A DNA stretch of 64,000 bases from the NCBI RefSeq assembly GCF_009712225.1, contig NZ_WASP01000005.1:276481-340480 (forward strand), written 5' to 3'. A model generated the notes under the pieces. That model was not told where the DNA came from. It did no database searches and was given only the letters and a program-made list of their open reading frames with translations. The stretch is from Desulfovibrio sp. GTDB lineage: Bacteria > Desulfobacterota > Desulfovibrionia > Desulfovibrionales > Desulfovibrionaceae. Below are positions 8,736 through 16,209 of this stretch, piece after piece (positions within the stretch are counted from its first letter, which is position 1; the number at the start of each line of letters is the position of its first letter). A program made the translations under genes and the position numbers.

Positions 8736-9677
8736 TCAGTGCGGTACGCGCAGGCGCTGGCCCAGAATACCCTGCACCACAGTCTGGAGCCTGTTCATGT
8801 GCTCCGTATCCAGTTTTACTTCGCCCATGGGTACGGGCCTGTCGAGAAACTGGTACTTCTGCGTGCCAAGGCGGTGGTAGGGCAGCATTTCGTATTCCAC
8901 GCGCTCATAGGGCTTGAGAAACTCGGCAATGGCGGTAACGGCCTGTTCGCTGTCGTTAAAGCCGGGAATGATCGGCGTGCGCGCCAGTATGGGCAGGTCG
9001 GGAAATTCCTCTGCCAGAATGCGGAAGTTTTCGAGGATGTGCCTGTTGGGCAAGCCTGTTTGAGCTTCGTGCTCGGCGCTGTCCATGTGCTTGATGTCAA
9101 AAAGCACATAGTTCAGGTATTCCGCCGCGGCGCGGATTGTGTCGGGCGAAACCATACCGCAGGTTTCCACAGCGGTCTTGATACGCCGCGCACGGGCCTC
9201 GCGCAGCAGGGCCACGGCAAACTCCCCCTGCAACAGGGGTTCGCCGCCCGACAGGGTAAGGCCGCCGCCAGAGCGGGCATAGAAGGCCATATCCTGCTCA
9301 ACCACATTCAGCACGTCATCTACTGTACGCTGTTTGCCGTAAACCAGCAAACCCTGGGCCGGGCATGCTGCGGCGCAGGGCATATGGCACGAGGTGCAGT
9401 GGCTGCGGTTAATGCGCAGCTTGTCCTCGTCGCCAAGGGTTATGGAGCCGTATGGACAGGCTACAATGCAGTGCCCGCACTTGGAAACGCCCAGGCAACG
9501 GCCTGCGTTAAAGGCCAGCTCGGGCTCGCGCTGCTGCGACTCGGGATTGCTGCACCAGCGGCAGGAAAGGCTGCAGCCCTTGAGAAAAACGATGGTTCTT
9601 ATGCCGGGGCCGTCATGAACCGAATATTTCTGAACGTTGAAAACCATGCCTTGCCGTTGGCAGTCATCCTGACACAT
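8736..9677 (-). CDS. islB: Isethionate sulfite-lyase activating enzyme (glycyl-radical activase, radical SAM)
   Basis: This 313-aa radical SAM protein would use S-adenosylmethionine to place the glycyl radical on IslA. It has the SAM-cluster motif CSLSCRWC (Cys35, Cys39, Cys42) and a GGGLTLSGGEP motif. A ferredoxin-like insert has two further four-cysteine sets (61, 67, 70, 74 and 94, 97, 101, 105), as in activases of the CutD/HpdA/IslB type. The opening FNVQKYSVHDGPGIRT is conserved among these activases. The ATG at 9677 follows AAGGA; a second ATG (MVFNV) is ten codons in. The gene is 64 bp after islA, behind a terminator. The activase class is certain; the partner is assigned from its neighbour. 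Confidence 0.93.
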   Translation of the reverse strand: MCQDDCQRQGMVFNVQKYSVHDGPGIRTIVFLKGCSLSCRWCSNPESQQREPELAFNAGRCLGVSKCGHCIVACPYGSITLGDEDKLRINRSHCTSCHMPCAAACPAQGLLVYGKQRTVDDVLNVVEQDMAFYARSGGGLTLSGGEPLLQGEFAVALLREARARRIKTAVETCGMVSPDTIRAAAEYLNYVLFDIKHMDSAEHEAQTGLPNRHILENFRILAEEFPDLPILARTPIIPGFNDSEQAVTAIAEFLKPYERVEYEMLPYHRLGTQKYQFLDRPVPMGEVKLDTEHMNRLQTVVQGILGQRLRVPH

Positions 9678-9693
9678 AAGACCATCCTTTTAT

Positions 9694-9733
9694 AAAAAAC
9701 GGGCGCGGCCAACCTTTCGGCCAGTCGCGCCCG
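9694..9733 (-). terminator. Intercistronic terminator between islA and islB
   Basis: Read on the minus strand, a perfect 8-bp GC stem (CGGGCGCG / CGCGCCCG, plus-strand 9726-9733 and 9700-9707), with possible inner pairing, is followed at once by six T. It lies 8 nt after the islA stop and 16 nt before the islB start. It would stop most transcripts after islA and keep the activase and activator at a lower level. Confidence 0.85.
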
Positions 9734-9741
9734 TGCGTGTG

Positions 9742-12237
9742 TTACATCACGTCGTGTTCGGTACGGGCAATCAGGTCGTTCTGCAGGTCGGGCGACAGGT
9801 CCACAAAGTAGGCGCTGTAACCGGCAATGCGCACGATGAGGTTGCGGTACTTCTGCGGGTCTTTCTGCGCGGCCACCAGGGTCTGCTTGTTTACCACGTT
9901 GAACTGAACATGCCACAGCTTGAGGTCGCAGAAGGTGCGGATGAAGGACACCAGCTTTTCAGTGCCCTGTTCGCCTTCCACGCACTTGGGCGTGAACTTG
10001 ATGTTGAGCATGCGGGCGGCGCGGTCGCGCATGCCCATGTTCTTGGTCTGGTAGTTGGAGAGCAGCACGGCGGTGGGGCCGTTGACGTCCGCGCCGTGCG
10101 AGGCCGAAGAGCCGTCGGAAAGCGGGAATCCGTCGGTACGGCCATTGGGAGTAGCGGAAACCACCTTGCCGAAGGGCACGTGCGAGGTAAAGGGCACGTA
10201 ACGCACATCGTTGTGGATGCCCAGTTCCTGCATGGAGTATTTGCCGCCGTATTCCACGGAAATCTTGTCGATTTCGCGGCCAATGGCGTCGGCGTACTCG
10301 TCGTTGTTGCCGTAGCAGGGGGCGGAACGCAGCAGGGCGCGCACGTCGTCGTAGCCTTCAAAGTTGGCGTCGATGGCGGCCAGCAGCTTGTCCATGGTCA
10401 GTTTCTTTTCTTCAAACACCAGCTTTTTCACGGCGGCCAGCGAGTCCACAACCGTGCCAAGGCCCATGTATTCAAAGTAGCCCAGGTTGATGCCTTCGGG
10501 AATCTGTTCCTGGTGCAGGTCGATGCAGTGCTTCATGCACAGGTCGTGCATGGCCGAGCCCATGGGCTGGGCAAAGTGCTGGGCGCGCAGCTTGTTGATG
10601 ATGTACTGCTGGGTAAAGGCCGTCTTGAGGAACAGCAGGTGCTGCTGCACATAGGCGTTCCAGAATTCGTCCCAGGTCTTGAAGTTGCGCGGGTCTCCGG
10701 TTTCAACGCCCAGCTTCTGGTCACCGAACTTCTTCATGCGGCCATTGCGCAGCACCATTTCAACAGCAGCGGCAAAGTTGATGTACGCACCGCCAGAGGT
10801 GTAGGTGTCGCGGTTGGGCATGCGGGCTTCGGTGCAGCCAGAAACCGCGTAGTCCAGGGCTTCCTCGAAGGTAGCGCCCTTGGAAACATACAGGGGCACG
10901 ATTTCTTCGTCATTGATAAGCTTGGGGAAGCCGGAGCCGTACTTGATGGTTTCTGCCACGTCCCACAGGTAACGCTCGGGCGCGCGGGAATGGATGCGGG
11001 CCGCAAGGTCGGGGTAGTGCAGGGGGAATTCGCGCTTGGACTTGAGGATCAGGTAGGTCAGCGCGTTGCTGGCGTCGCGGCCATCGGTGGTCTGGCCGCC
11101 AACAGTCACTGCTTCCCAGTGGGCGTAACCTTCGTTGAAGGCGCCGCCGGTGGGCGAGATGTACATGTCGATGAATTCGGCCATGCCAACCCACATGCAT
11201 TCCAGCAGTTCCATGGCCTGAGCGTCGTTGATCTTACCTTCGGCGCGGTCTTTGGCGTAGAAGGGGAAAAAGTACTGGTCCATGCGGCCATTGGAAATGG
11301 TGGTGCCGGTCTTCTGCTCGATGCGCGAGAACATCTGCGTAAACCACTGGCTCTGGCAGGCTTCCCAGAAGTCGCGGGCGGGTTCGCCGGGCACGTGCTC
11401 GGCGTTTTCAGCCATGCGCAGCAGCTCGGCCTTGCGGGTGGGGTTGGTTTCCTTTTCGGCCATTTCGCGGGCGAGCACTGCGTGGCGTTTGGCCCACAGC
11501 ACAATGGCTTCGCACACGATGACCACGGCTTCGAGGAAGGGGCGCTTTTCGCAGGCGTCCTTGCAGCTCAGGGGATCAAGGGCGTCCAGCTTTTCCTGGG
11601 CTTCCTGTTTGATGCTGTTGAAACCGCGCTTGAGGATCTTTTCAAAGTCGTGCACCCACTGGATGGACGAACGGAACGACGAGGTTTCGTTGACGATAAA
11701 GCGAGAGATGAGCCCCATGGGATCATCATAGGTGAGCTTGTGCACTTCGGCGGGCAGGGCAGCGTTGAGCGCTTCGTGGTAGGTCTTGCCCTTCCAGTAG
11801 GGTGCGATCTCTTCGATCACGCGCTTGGCGTCTTCGGGCGTGATCGTGGCGGGCGAGGTCTTGCGGGTGGGCAGGTCGCGCACCGCGATATCAAGAAAGT
11901 CGCCGTCGAGTTCGGGGTACAGAATGCCGTAGCGGCCATCGCAGCCAGCGCGACCGAGCAGCAGCTGGTCTTCCTGCACATAGACGGTCATGTTTTTCGC
12001 AATGTGCATGAGGGCCTTGGCCCAGCGCAGCACCAGGGGCTGACCGTCTGTTTCCTGCATGGACTGGGTGAAGTACAGGGCGCGTTCGATATCAATACGC
12101 GGCTTCTGGCCTTCAAAACGTTCCAGCAGCTTGAAAACGCGGGTGTGGGTTTTACGGAATTTGTCTTCCCTGCCCTCGATCTTGTCGTACAAACGCTGTT
12201 CCTGGGGGGAGCGGCATTCGCAAGTGGTGGTGCTCAT
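9742..12237 (-). CDS. islA: Isethionate sulfite-lyase (glycyl radical enzyme)
   Basis: IslA (also called IseG) breaks the C-S bond of isethionate by radical chemistry, giving acetaldehyde and sulfite, an electron acceptor for sulfite-respiring bacteria. The 831-aa protein is full length. It has the thiyl-radical Cys468 and Glu470 in SGCTEARMP, Arg189 and Gln193 in SFRSSIQW, Arg679 and Phe683 in DVRYVPF, and the radical glycine Gly806 in VRIAGYSAY. These match, within one residue, the substrate-contacting positions I recall for the Bilophila enzyme (R189, Q193, C468, E470, R678, F682, G805). The [18 protein letters not shown] opening is also typical. I chose the ATG at 12237, which follows AGGAG; upstream in-frame codons lack a ribosome site. 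A sigma-54 promoter lies about 105 bp upstream. Confidence 0.93.
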   Translation of the reverse strand: MSTTTCECRSPQEQRLYDKIEGREDKFRKTHTRVFKLLERFEGQKPRIDIERALYFTQSMQETDGQPLVLRWAKALMHIAKNMTVYVQEDQLLLGRAGCDGRYGILYPELDGDFLDIAVRDLPTRKTSPATITPEDAKRVIEEIAPYWKGKTYHEALNAALPAEVHKLTYDDPMGLISRFIVNETSSFRSSIQWVHDFEKILKRGFNSIKQEAQEKLDALDPLSCKDACEKRPFLEAVVIVCEAIVLWAKRHAVLAREMAEKETNPTRKAELLRMAENAEHVPGEPARDFWEACQSQWFTQMFSRIEQKTGTTISNGRMDQYFFPFYAKDRAEGKINDAQAMELLECMWVGMAEFIDMYISPTGGAFNEGYAHWEAVTVGGQTTDGRDASNALTYLILKSKREFPLHYPDLAARIHSRAPERYLWDVAETIKYGSGFPKLINDEEIVPLYVSKGATFEEALDYAVSGCTEARMPNRDTYTSGGAYINFAAAVEMVLRNGRMKKFGDQKLGVETGDPRNFKTWDEFWNAYVQQHLLFLKTAFTQQYIINKLRAQHFAQPMGSAMHDLCMKHCIDLHQEQIPEGINLGYFEYMGLGTVVDSLAAVKKLVFEEKKLTMDKLLAAIDANFEGYDDVRALLRSAPCYGNNDEYADAIGREIDKISVEYGGKYSMQELGIHNDVRYVPFTSHVPFGKVVSATPNGRTDGFPLSDGSSASHGADVNGPTAVLLSNYQTKNMGMRDRAARMLNIKFTPKCVEGEQGTEKLVSFIRTFCDLKLWHVQFNVVNKQTLVAAQKDPQKYRNLIVRIAGYSAYFVDLSPDLQNDLIARTEHDVM

Positions 12238-12341
12238 CACGATACTCCTGAAATATGAATATGTGGCGCGCGGGGGCGTATGCTCTGCCGCCGCACGGAG
12301 AATGCCGAAGGGGTGTGGCAATCCTCGTTTGCAATCCCCTG

Positions 12342-12357
12342 TGCATGTGGCATGCCA
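12342..12357 (-). promoter_or_regulatory. Sigma-54 (-24/-12) promoter of islA
   Basis: On the minus strand the sequence is TGGCATGCCACATGCA, matching TGGCAYG-N4-TTGCW at all but one or two positions, with exactly ten bases between the invariant GG and GC. It points at islA and predicts a leader of roughly 95 nt. A sigma-54 activator gene lies in the same operon group. Confidence 0.8.
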
Positions 12358-12441
12358 TAATATTTAACTTGCTGAATTTTATGTGTATTCAAAAAAAGTT
12401 TTTTTATTCGGTGCTGGAAGTTCGATTTTGGACAAGCTTGG

Positions 12442-12457
12442 GTCGCAAGTTTGCATC
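12442..12457. promoter_or_regulatory. Candidate activator site 1 (GTCGCAA-N2-TTGCGAC dyad)
   Basis: GTCGCAA-GT-TTGCATC; two mismatches from a perfect dyad. It lies about 85 bp upstream of the -24 element of the islA promoter, suitable for an enhancer-binding protein. Confidence 0.65.
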
Positions 12458-12491
12458 AGTCAGGAGCCCTTGGCGTTAATAAGGGCATTTC

Positions 12492-12511
12492 TTGCGACGC
12501 AAAGTTGCGAC
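12492..12511. promoter_or_regulatory. Candidate activator site 2 (dyad plus extra half-site)
   Basis: GACGCAA-AG-TTGCGAC at 12496-12511 (one mismatch), with an overlapping half-site TTGCGAC at 12492-12498. It is the best copy of the dyad and its centre is 54 bp from site 1. Confidence 0.7.
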
Positions 12512-12618
12512 AGCCCGATTTGGGGGGGGCAAGTTCGACACGGTTAACATGACAAAAATCATCATGATTTTATTTTCACAAGCAGCTATTTCGCTTAGCC
12601 GGAGAACAATTCCTGCTT

Positions 12619-12634
12619 GTTGCAAATTTGCGAC
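12619..12634. promoter_or_regulatory. Candidate activator site 3 (dyad)
   Basis: GTTGCAA-AT-TTGCGAC (one mismatch). It lies about 100 bp upstream of the rightward sigma-54 promoter at 12737, so it is placed to serve the divergent operon. Confidence 0.65.
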
Positions 12635-12736
12635 ACGAGGATAAACCATATCAAAAGAATATGTAATAAATCAAAATATTATGCTGAATTTATTGAGTTT
12701 TGAGCAGAAGCGCATTGAAAAAGAGGTTTTGTGAGC

Positions 12737-12752
12737 TGGCACACATCGTGCA
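12737..12752 (+). promoter_or_regulatory. Sigma-54 (-24/-12) promoter of the amidohydrolase/MHS permease operon
   Basis: TGGCACACATCGTGCA has GG and GC separated by exactly ten bases and a perfect TGGCAC -24 element. It faces rightward, about 195 bp before the start of the amidohydrolase-like gene. It mirrors the islA promoter across the three dyads. Confidence 0.8.
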
Positions 12753-12947
12753 AAACGAAAAAAATCACAAGTCGTGCGGGTTGGAGGCGACCTGAGCGAC
12801 TTAGAAATAGCAACGCCTGGAGAAGAGAGATGGGAAACGTTTTTGTTTCCTGCGTGGGTGGTCCGGCAGGGCAGCCCGCATGGATCTGGAAGGCCATGAC
12901 GCCGCCAGCGCCACACAACCCCCAAGCGGGTTCAGGAGAACCGCATT

Positions 12948-13781
12948 ATGAACGTGATTGACTTTCGCTTTCGCCCAAACACGCCAGAAATCATTAACGG
13001 TATCAAAAACAGCGCCATGTTCAAGGCGGCCTGCAAGGCCATTGGATTTGACGCACGCAAGCCCCAGCCTCTTGACGAGATTGTGGCAGACCTGAACAAT
13101 CTTGGTGTGGAACTTGGGGTCATAACTGGTCGTGACTGCGAAACCACGTACGGATTTCCGGCCAACAACAACAGCGTTCTGGAATTTTGCCGGGCCTATC
13201 CCGACAAGTTTGTGGGGTTCTGGGGCATTGACCCTCACAAAAAGATGGACGCGGTGCGCGAAATTGAGCGCGTGGTTGCCGATTACGGCATGAAGGGTAT
13301 TGCCATCGACCCTTACCTTGCGCACATTCCCGCTTCAGAGGCCAGGTTTTATCCGTTGTACACCAAGTGCTGCGAACTGAATATTCCTGTGTTCATCACC
13401 ATGGCCCCGCCGCCGCAGGTTCCGGGTGCCATTCTGGAATACGCAGACCCGCGCGATGTGGACAAGGTTGCCAGAGATTTTCCCGAGCTGACGCTCATCA
13501 TGAGCCACGGCGGGTACCCCTTTGTAAACGAGGCCATTTACACCTGCCTGCGTAACGCCAACGTTTACATGGATATTTCTGAATACGAACGCGCACCCAT
13601 GGTTGATGTGTATGTGCGCGCCATGAACGATCTCATTCCCGACAAGGTACTTTTTGCCAGCGCCCACCCCTTTGTGGAGCTGGCCGACGCTCTTGATGCC
13701 TACAAGCACTTTGATCTTACCGAAGAAGCCCGCCGCAAGGTCATGTACGAAAACGCCCGCCGCGTGCTGGGCCTGTCATAA
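12948..13781 (+). CDS. Amidohydrolase_2-fold protein with degenerate metal site
   Basis: This 277-aa protein has the TIM-barrel pattern of the amidohydrolase_2 (ACMSD-like) family: an N-terminal strand IDFRFRP, GFWGIDPH, GMKGIAIDPY, LIMSHGGYPFV and VLFASAHPF. In metal-dependent members the first strand carries HxH, a mid-barrel His follows, and the last strand carries an Asp in GSDxPF. Here these are Arg7-Phe8-Arg9, ITMAPPP and Ala239; only His187 (SHGG) remains. A metal-dependent hydrolase or decarboxylase reaction is therefore doubtful. The start follows CAGGAG. It is the first gene of the operon facing islA, 12 bp before the MHS permease. Its function in sulfonate use is unknown. Confidence 0.85.
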   Translation: MNVIDFRFRPNTPEIINGIKNSAMFKAACKAIGFDARKPQPLDEIVADLNNLGVELGVITGRDCETTYGFPANNNSVLEFCRAYPDKFVGFWGIDPHKKMDAVREIERVVADYGMKGIAIDPYLAHIPASEARFYPLYTKCCELNIPVFITMAPPPQVPGAILEYADPRDVDKVARDFPELTLIMSHGGYPFVNEAIYTCLRNANVYMDISEYERAPMVDVYVRAMNDLIPDKVLFASAHPFVELADALDAYKHFDLTEEARRKVMYENARRVLGLS

Positions 13782-13793
13782 GGGAGAAAAGAC

Positions 13794-15173
13794 ATGAGCA
13801 ACGCTGTTGATAAAGCAACCGCACAGGCAAACCTGCGCCGCGTAGTTATTTCTTCGCTGATGGGCGCTGTCATCGAATGGTACGACTTTTTTCTTTATGG
13901 CGTAGTTGCCGGGCTTGTGTTCAACAAGCTGTTTTTCCCGTCCTTTTCGTCGGGCGTAGGCACCATCCTGGCTTTTGCGACCTTTGCCGTGGGCTTTGTG
14001 GCCCGTCCTCTTGGCGGTTTTATCTTTGGGCACTTTGGCGACAAGATCGGCCGCAAAAAAATGCTCATTCTCACCCTTGAAATCATGGGTGTCGCCACAG
14101 TGCTTATTGGCTGCATTCCCTCCTTTGACAGCATCGGCATCTGGGCGCCCATCCTGCTGGTTACCTGCCGTATCGCCCAGGGCATTGGCCTTGGCGGCGA
14201 ATGGGGCGGCGCGGTGCTCATGGCCTTTGAATCTGCCCCTGCCCACAAGCGCGCCTTTTACGGCAGCCTGCCCCAGATTGGCCTTTCCCTTGGCCTGATG
14301 CTGGCCTCTGGCGTGATCGGCCTGCTCTCCTGGCTGCTGCCCGACGAAGCCTTCATCGCCTGGGGCTGGCGCGTGGCCTTTGTGCTGAGCGCCGTGCTGG
14401 TGCTGGTTGGCGCGTACATCCGTACCTCCGTGCAGGAAACCCAGGACTTTGCCAGCGCCAAGAAGCATGTGGAAAAGATCCGCTACCCCATGATCGACGC
14501 CTTCAAGCGTTACCCCAAGACCCTGCTGGCCTGCGTGGGTGCCCGCTTTGTGGAAGGTATCGCCTTCAACGTGTTCGGCGTGTTCTCCCTGACCTATCTT
14601 ACCAACACCTGCGGTGTTAACCGTACCGTGGCCCTCATGGCCGTGGTGGTTGCCTCTGGCGTGATGGCCTGCTTTATCCCCATGTGGGGTGCCATGGCCG
14701 ACCGTGTGGGCAAGGGCCGCATTTTCGGTACTGCCGCTCTGCTGCTTGGCATCACCTCCTTCCCCGTGTTCTGGGTGCTGCACAACTACGCCACCACCAA
14801 CCTGTTCTTTGTGTACCTTGCCATCATCGTGCCCTTCGGCATCATCTACGCCGCTGCTTACGCCAGCATGGCCAGCCTGTTCTCCGACAGCTTCGACCCC
14901 TCTGTGCGTTACTCGAGCATCTCTTTTGTGTACCAGTTCTCCGGCATCTTTGCCTCTGGTCTCACACCCATGATCGCCACCATGCTGGTGCAGGCCAACG
15001 GTTCGCAGCCCTGGTACCTGTGTGGTTACCTGCTGGTGGCGGGCTTTATCAGCACCATCGCCACCATGTGGCTCGGAACCATCCGCGAACGCAACGACCT
15101 GCCGCATACTGATTCTGCGGCCAACGAGGCCGAGGCTCCTGCCCAGGCTTCTGTGAGCGACGCGGCCGTATAG
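13794..15173 (+). CDS. MFS transporter, metabolite:H+ symporter (MHS) family
   Basis: A 459-aa, twelve-helix permease with MHS-family signatures. The first helix has GAVIEWYDFFLYG, the first loop has GHFGDKIGRKKML, and GEWGGAVLMAFE is followed by HKRAFYGSLPQIGLSLG. Relatives take up citrate, shikimate, 2-oxoglutarate, betaine or related anions with protons. The start follows AAGGGAGA. Its position behind the divergent sigma-54 promoter opposite islA makes it the best candidate in the window for isethionate uptake; MFS isethionate carriers are known in other bacteria. No TRAP-type isethionate transporter is present here. The substrate is inferred only from context. Confidence 0.9.
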   Translation: MSNAVDKATAQANLRRVVISSLMGAVIEWYDFFLYGVVAGLVFNKLFFPSFSSGVGTILAFATFAVGFVARPLGGFIFGHFGDKIGRKKMLILTLEIMGVATVLIGCIPSFDSIGIWAPILLVTCRIAQGIGLGGEWGGAVLMAFESAPAHKRAFYGSLPQIGLSLGLMLASGVIGLLSWLLPDEAFIAWGWRVAFVLSAVLVLVGAYIRTSVQETQDFASAKKHVEKIRYPMIDAFKRYPKTLLACVGARFVEGIAFNVFGVFSLTYLTNTCGVNRTVALMAVVVASGVMACFIPMWGAMADRVGKGRIFGTAALLLGITSFPVFWVLHNYATTNLFFVYLAIIVPFGIIYAAAYASMASLFSDSFDPSVRYSSISFVYQFSGIFASGLTPMIATMLVQANGSQPWYLCGYLLVAGFISTIATMWLGTIRERNDLPHTDSAANEAEAPAQASVSDAAV

Positions 15174-15203
15174 TTTCTCGGTCTGAATATCCTCCTCCCG
15201 TAT

Positions 15204-15229
15204 GGCGGGGTCTTATGCCGGACCCCGCC
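15204..15229 (+). other. GC-rich hairpin between the MHS and TSUP genes
   Basis: A perfect 9-bp stem GGCGGGGTC / GACCCCGCC encloses an 8-nt loop. There is no T run after it, so it is more likely an RNA-stability or processing element than a terminator. It lies in the 190-bp gap between the permease genes. Confidence 0.55.
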
Positions 15230-15363
15230 ACACCCTCAGGCTCTGCGCCTCCCGGCCCGCAACGGCAGGGCGGCGCTTTGCCAGTATGCGGGGGCGGGAG
15301 GAGGGCAGGCCACACCCTGAGCCCGGCACGCTGCCACGCCCGCAGCAGCTGAAAGGAGCCTTT

Positions 15364-16110
15364 ATGCTTGTGGCCCTTGCTGTTTCGTCCTTTCTTGTTG
15401 GTACGCTTATTGGCGCAACTGGCGTAGGCGGCGTGCTGCTCATACCCGCCATCATGTTTTTTGGCGGGCTGGGAACGCACGAAGCCATGGCTACGGCCCT
15501 GTTCAGTTTTCTGTTTGCGGGCATTGTGGCAACGGTGAGCTACCAGCGCTACGGAACCATCGACTGGCGGGTTACCCTGCCCGTTGTGGCCGGCAGCTTT
15601 TTGTCCGGCTATGCGGGCGCGTATGTGGGGGCGTATGTTCCAGCGCGGGCGCTCAATATCGTACTGGCCTGCCTGATCATTTTTTCAAGTCTGTATTCCA
15701 TGCTGCCAGCGCGGCAGGGCATGGGGCTGGCGCAGCGGCTGAGCCAAAGGGGCAACACCCTGCTGCTGTTTGGCATAGGACTGTTCACCGGATTTTTGTG
15801 CGGCATGACGGGCGCTGGTGGGGGTATAGTGTCTGTGCCGGTGATGCTGCTTTTCAGCTACGCGCCCCTGCAGTGCATTGCCACAAGCCAGGTCTTGCAG
15901 ATGGTCATTTCTGTCTCTGGCTCGGCCAGCAACATGAGTAATGGTTTCATTTCCTATTCCATGGTCTGGTGGATCACCCTCTGCGAGCTTGTGGGCATTG
16001 GCGTGGGCGCACACATTGCCCACCGCGTGCCGGTACGCCTGCTCAAGCGCATGGTCAGCGGCCTGTGCATGGCCATTGGCCTGTTCATAGCATGGCGGGC
16101 GCTGTGCTGA
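15364..16110 (+). CDS. TSUP (TauE/SafE) family sulfite/sulfonate-type permease
   Basis: This 248-aa protein has about eight hydrophobic helices in two repeats, each starting with the TSUP glycine motif: GTLIGATGVGGVLLIPAIMFFG in the first half (near 12-33) and GFLCGMTGAGGGIVSVPVMLL in the second. TSUP proteins move sulfite, sulfoacetate, taurine-derived or other small anions. I start it at 15364, which follows AAGGAG; the open frame upstream has no ribosome site. It is third in the rightward group facing islA, after a 190-bp gap, so co-transcription is likely but not certain. Movement of the sulfite released by IslA is a plausible role. Confidence 0.88.
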   Translation: MLVALAVSSFLVGTLIGATGVGGVLLIPAIMFFGGLGTHEAMATALFSFLFAGIVATVSYQRYGTIDWRVTLPVVAGSFLSGYAGAYVGAYVPARALNIVLACLIIFSSLYSMLPARQGMGLAQRLSQRGNTLLLFGIGLFTGFLCGMTGAGGGIVSVPVMLLFSYAPLQCIATSQVLQMVISVSGSASNMSNGFISYSMVWWITLCELVGIGVGAHIAHRVPVRLLKRMVSGLCMAIGLFIAWRALC

Positions 16111-16148
16111 CTTACAAAACTTACCTAACTTTTTTATAACTTACATAA
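16111..16148 (+). promoter_or_regulatory. Three CTTACnnAA direct repeats upstream of the citrate operon
   Basis: CTTACAAAA (16111-16119), CTTACCTAA (16120-16128) and CTTACATAA (16140-16148) lie in an AT-rich stretch 60-100 bp before the citrate carrier gene. Their starts are 9 and 20 bp apart, close to one and two helical turns. They are candidate binding sites for the CitB/DpiA-type regulator encoded at 22983-23663. Confidence 0.5.
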
Positions 16149-16209
16149 AAAGACTTCTTTCACGCGGTGGCATAGACAAAGATCAAATACTCCACGGAGG
16201 GTCTATGTC

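Noticed and set aside
9733..12258. An 841-aa open frame antisense to islA.
   Set aside because: The opposite strand encodes a full glycyl radical enzyme with all active-site residues. The antisense product is low-complexity and has no ribosome site.
12312..12333. A TGGCA...TTGC-like pattern on the plus strand near 12315 as another sigma-54 promoter.
   Set aside because: The distance between GG and GC is 12 rather than 10 bases, which sigma-54 promoters do not tolerate.
13776..15107. A 443-aa open frame on the minus strand opposite the MHS permease, and similar long minus-strand frames opposite citS, ccmF and the porin.
   Set aside because: Their products are His/Gln/Gly/Ala-rich with no recognisable domains, and each lies antisense to a clear family member. 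They are by-products of GC-rich third positions.
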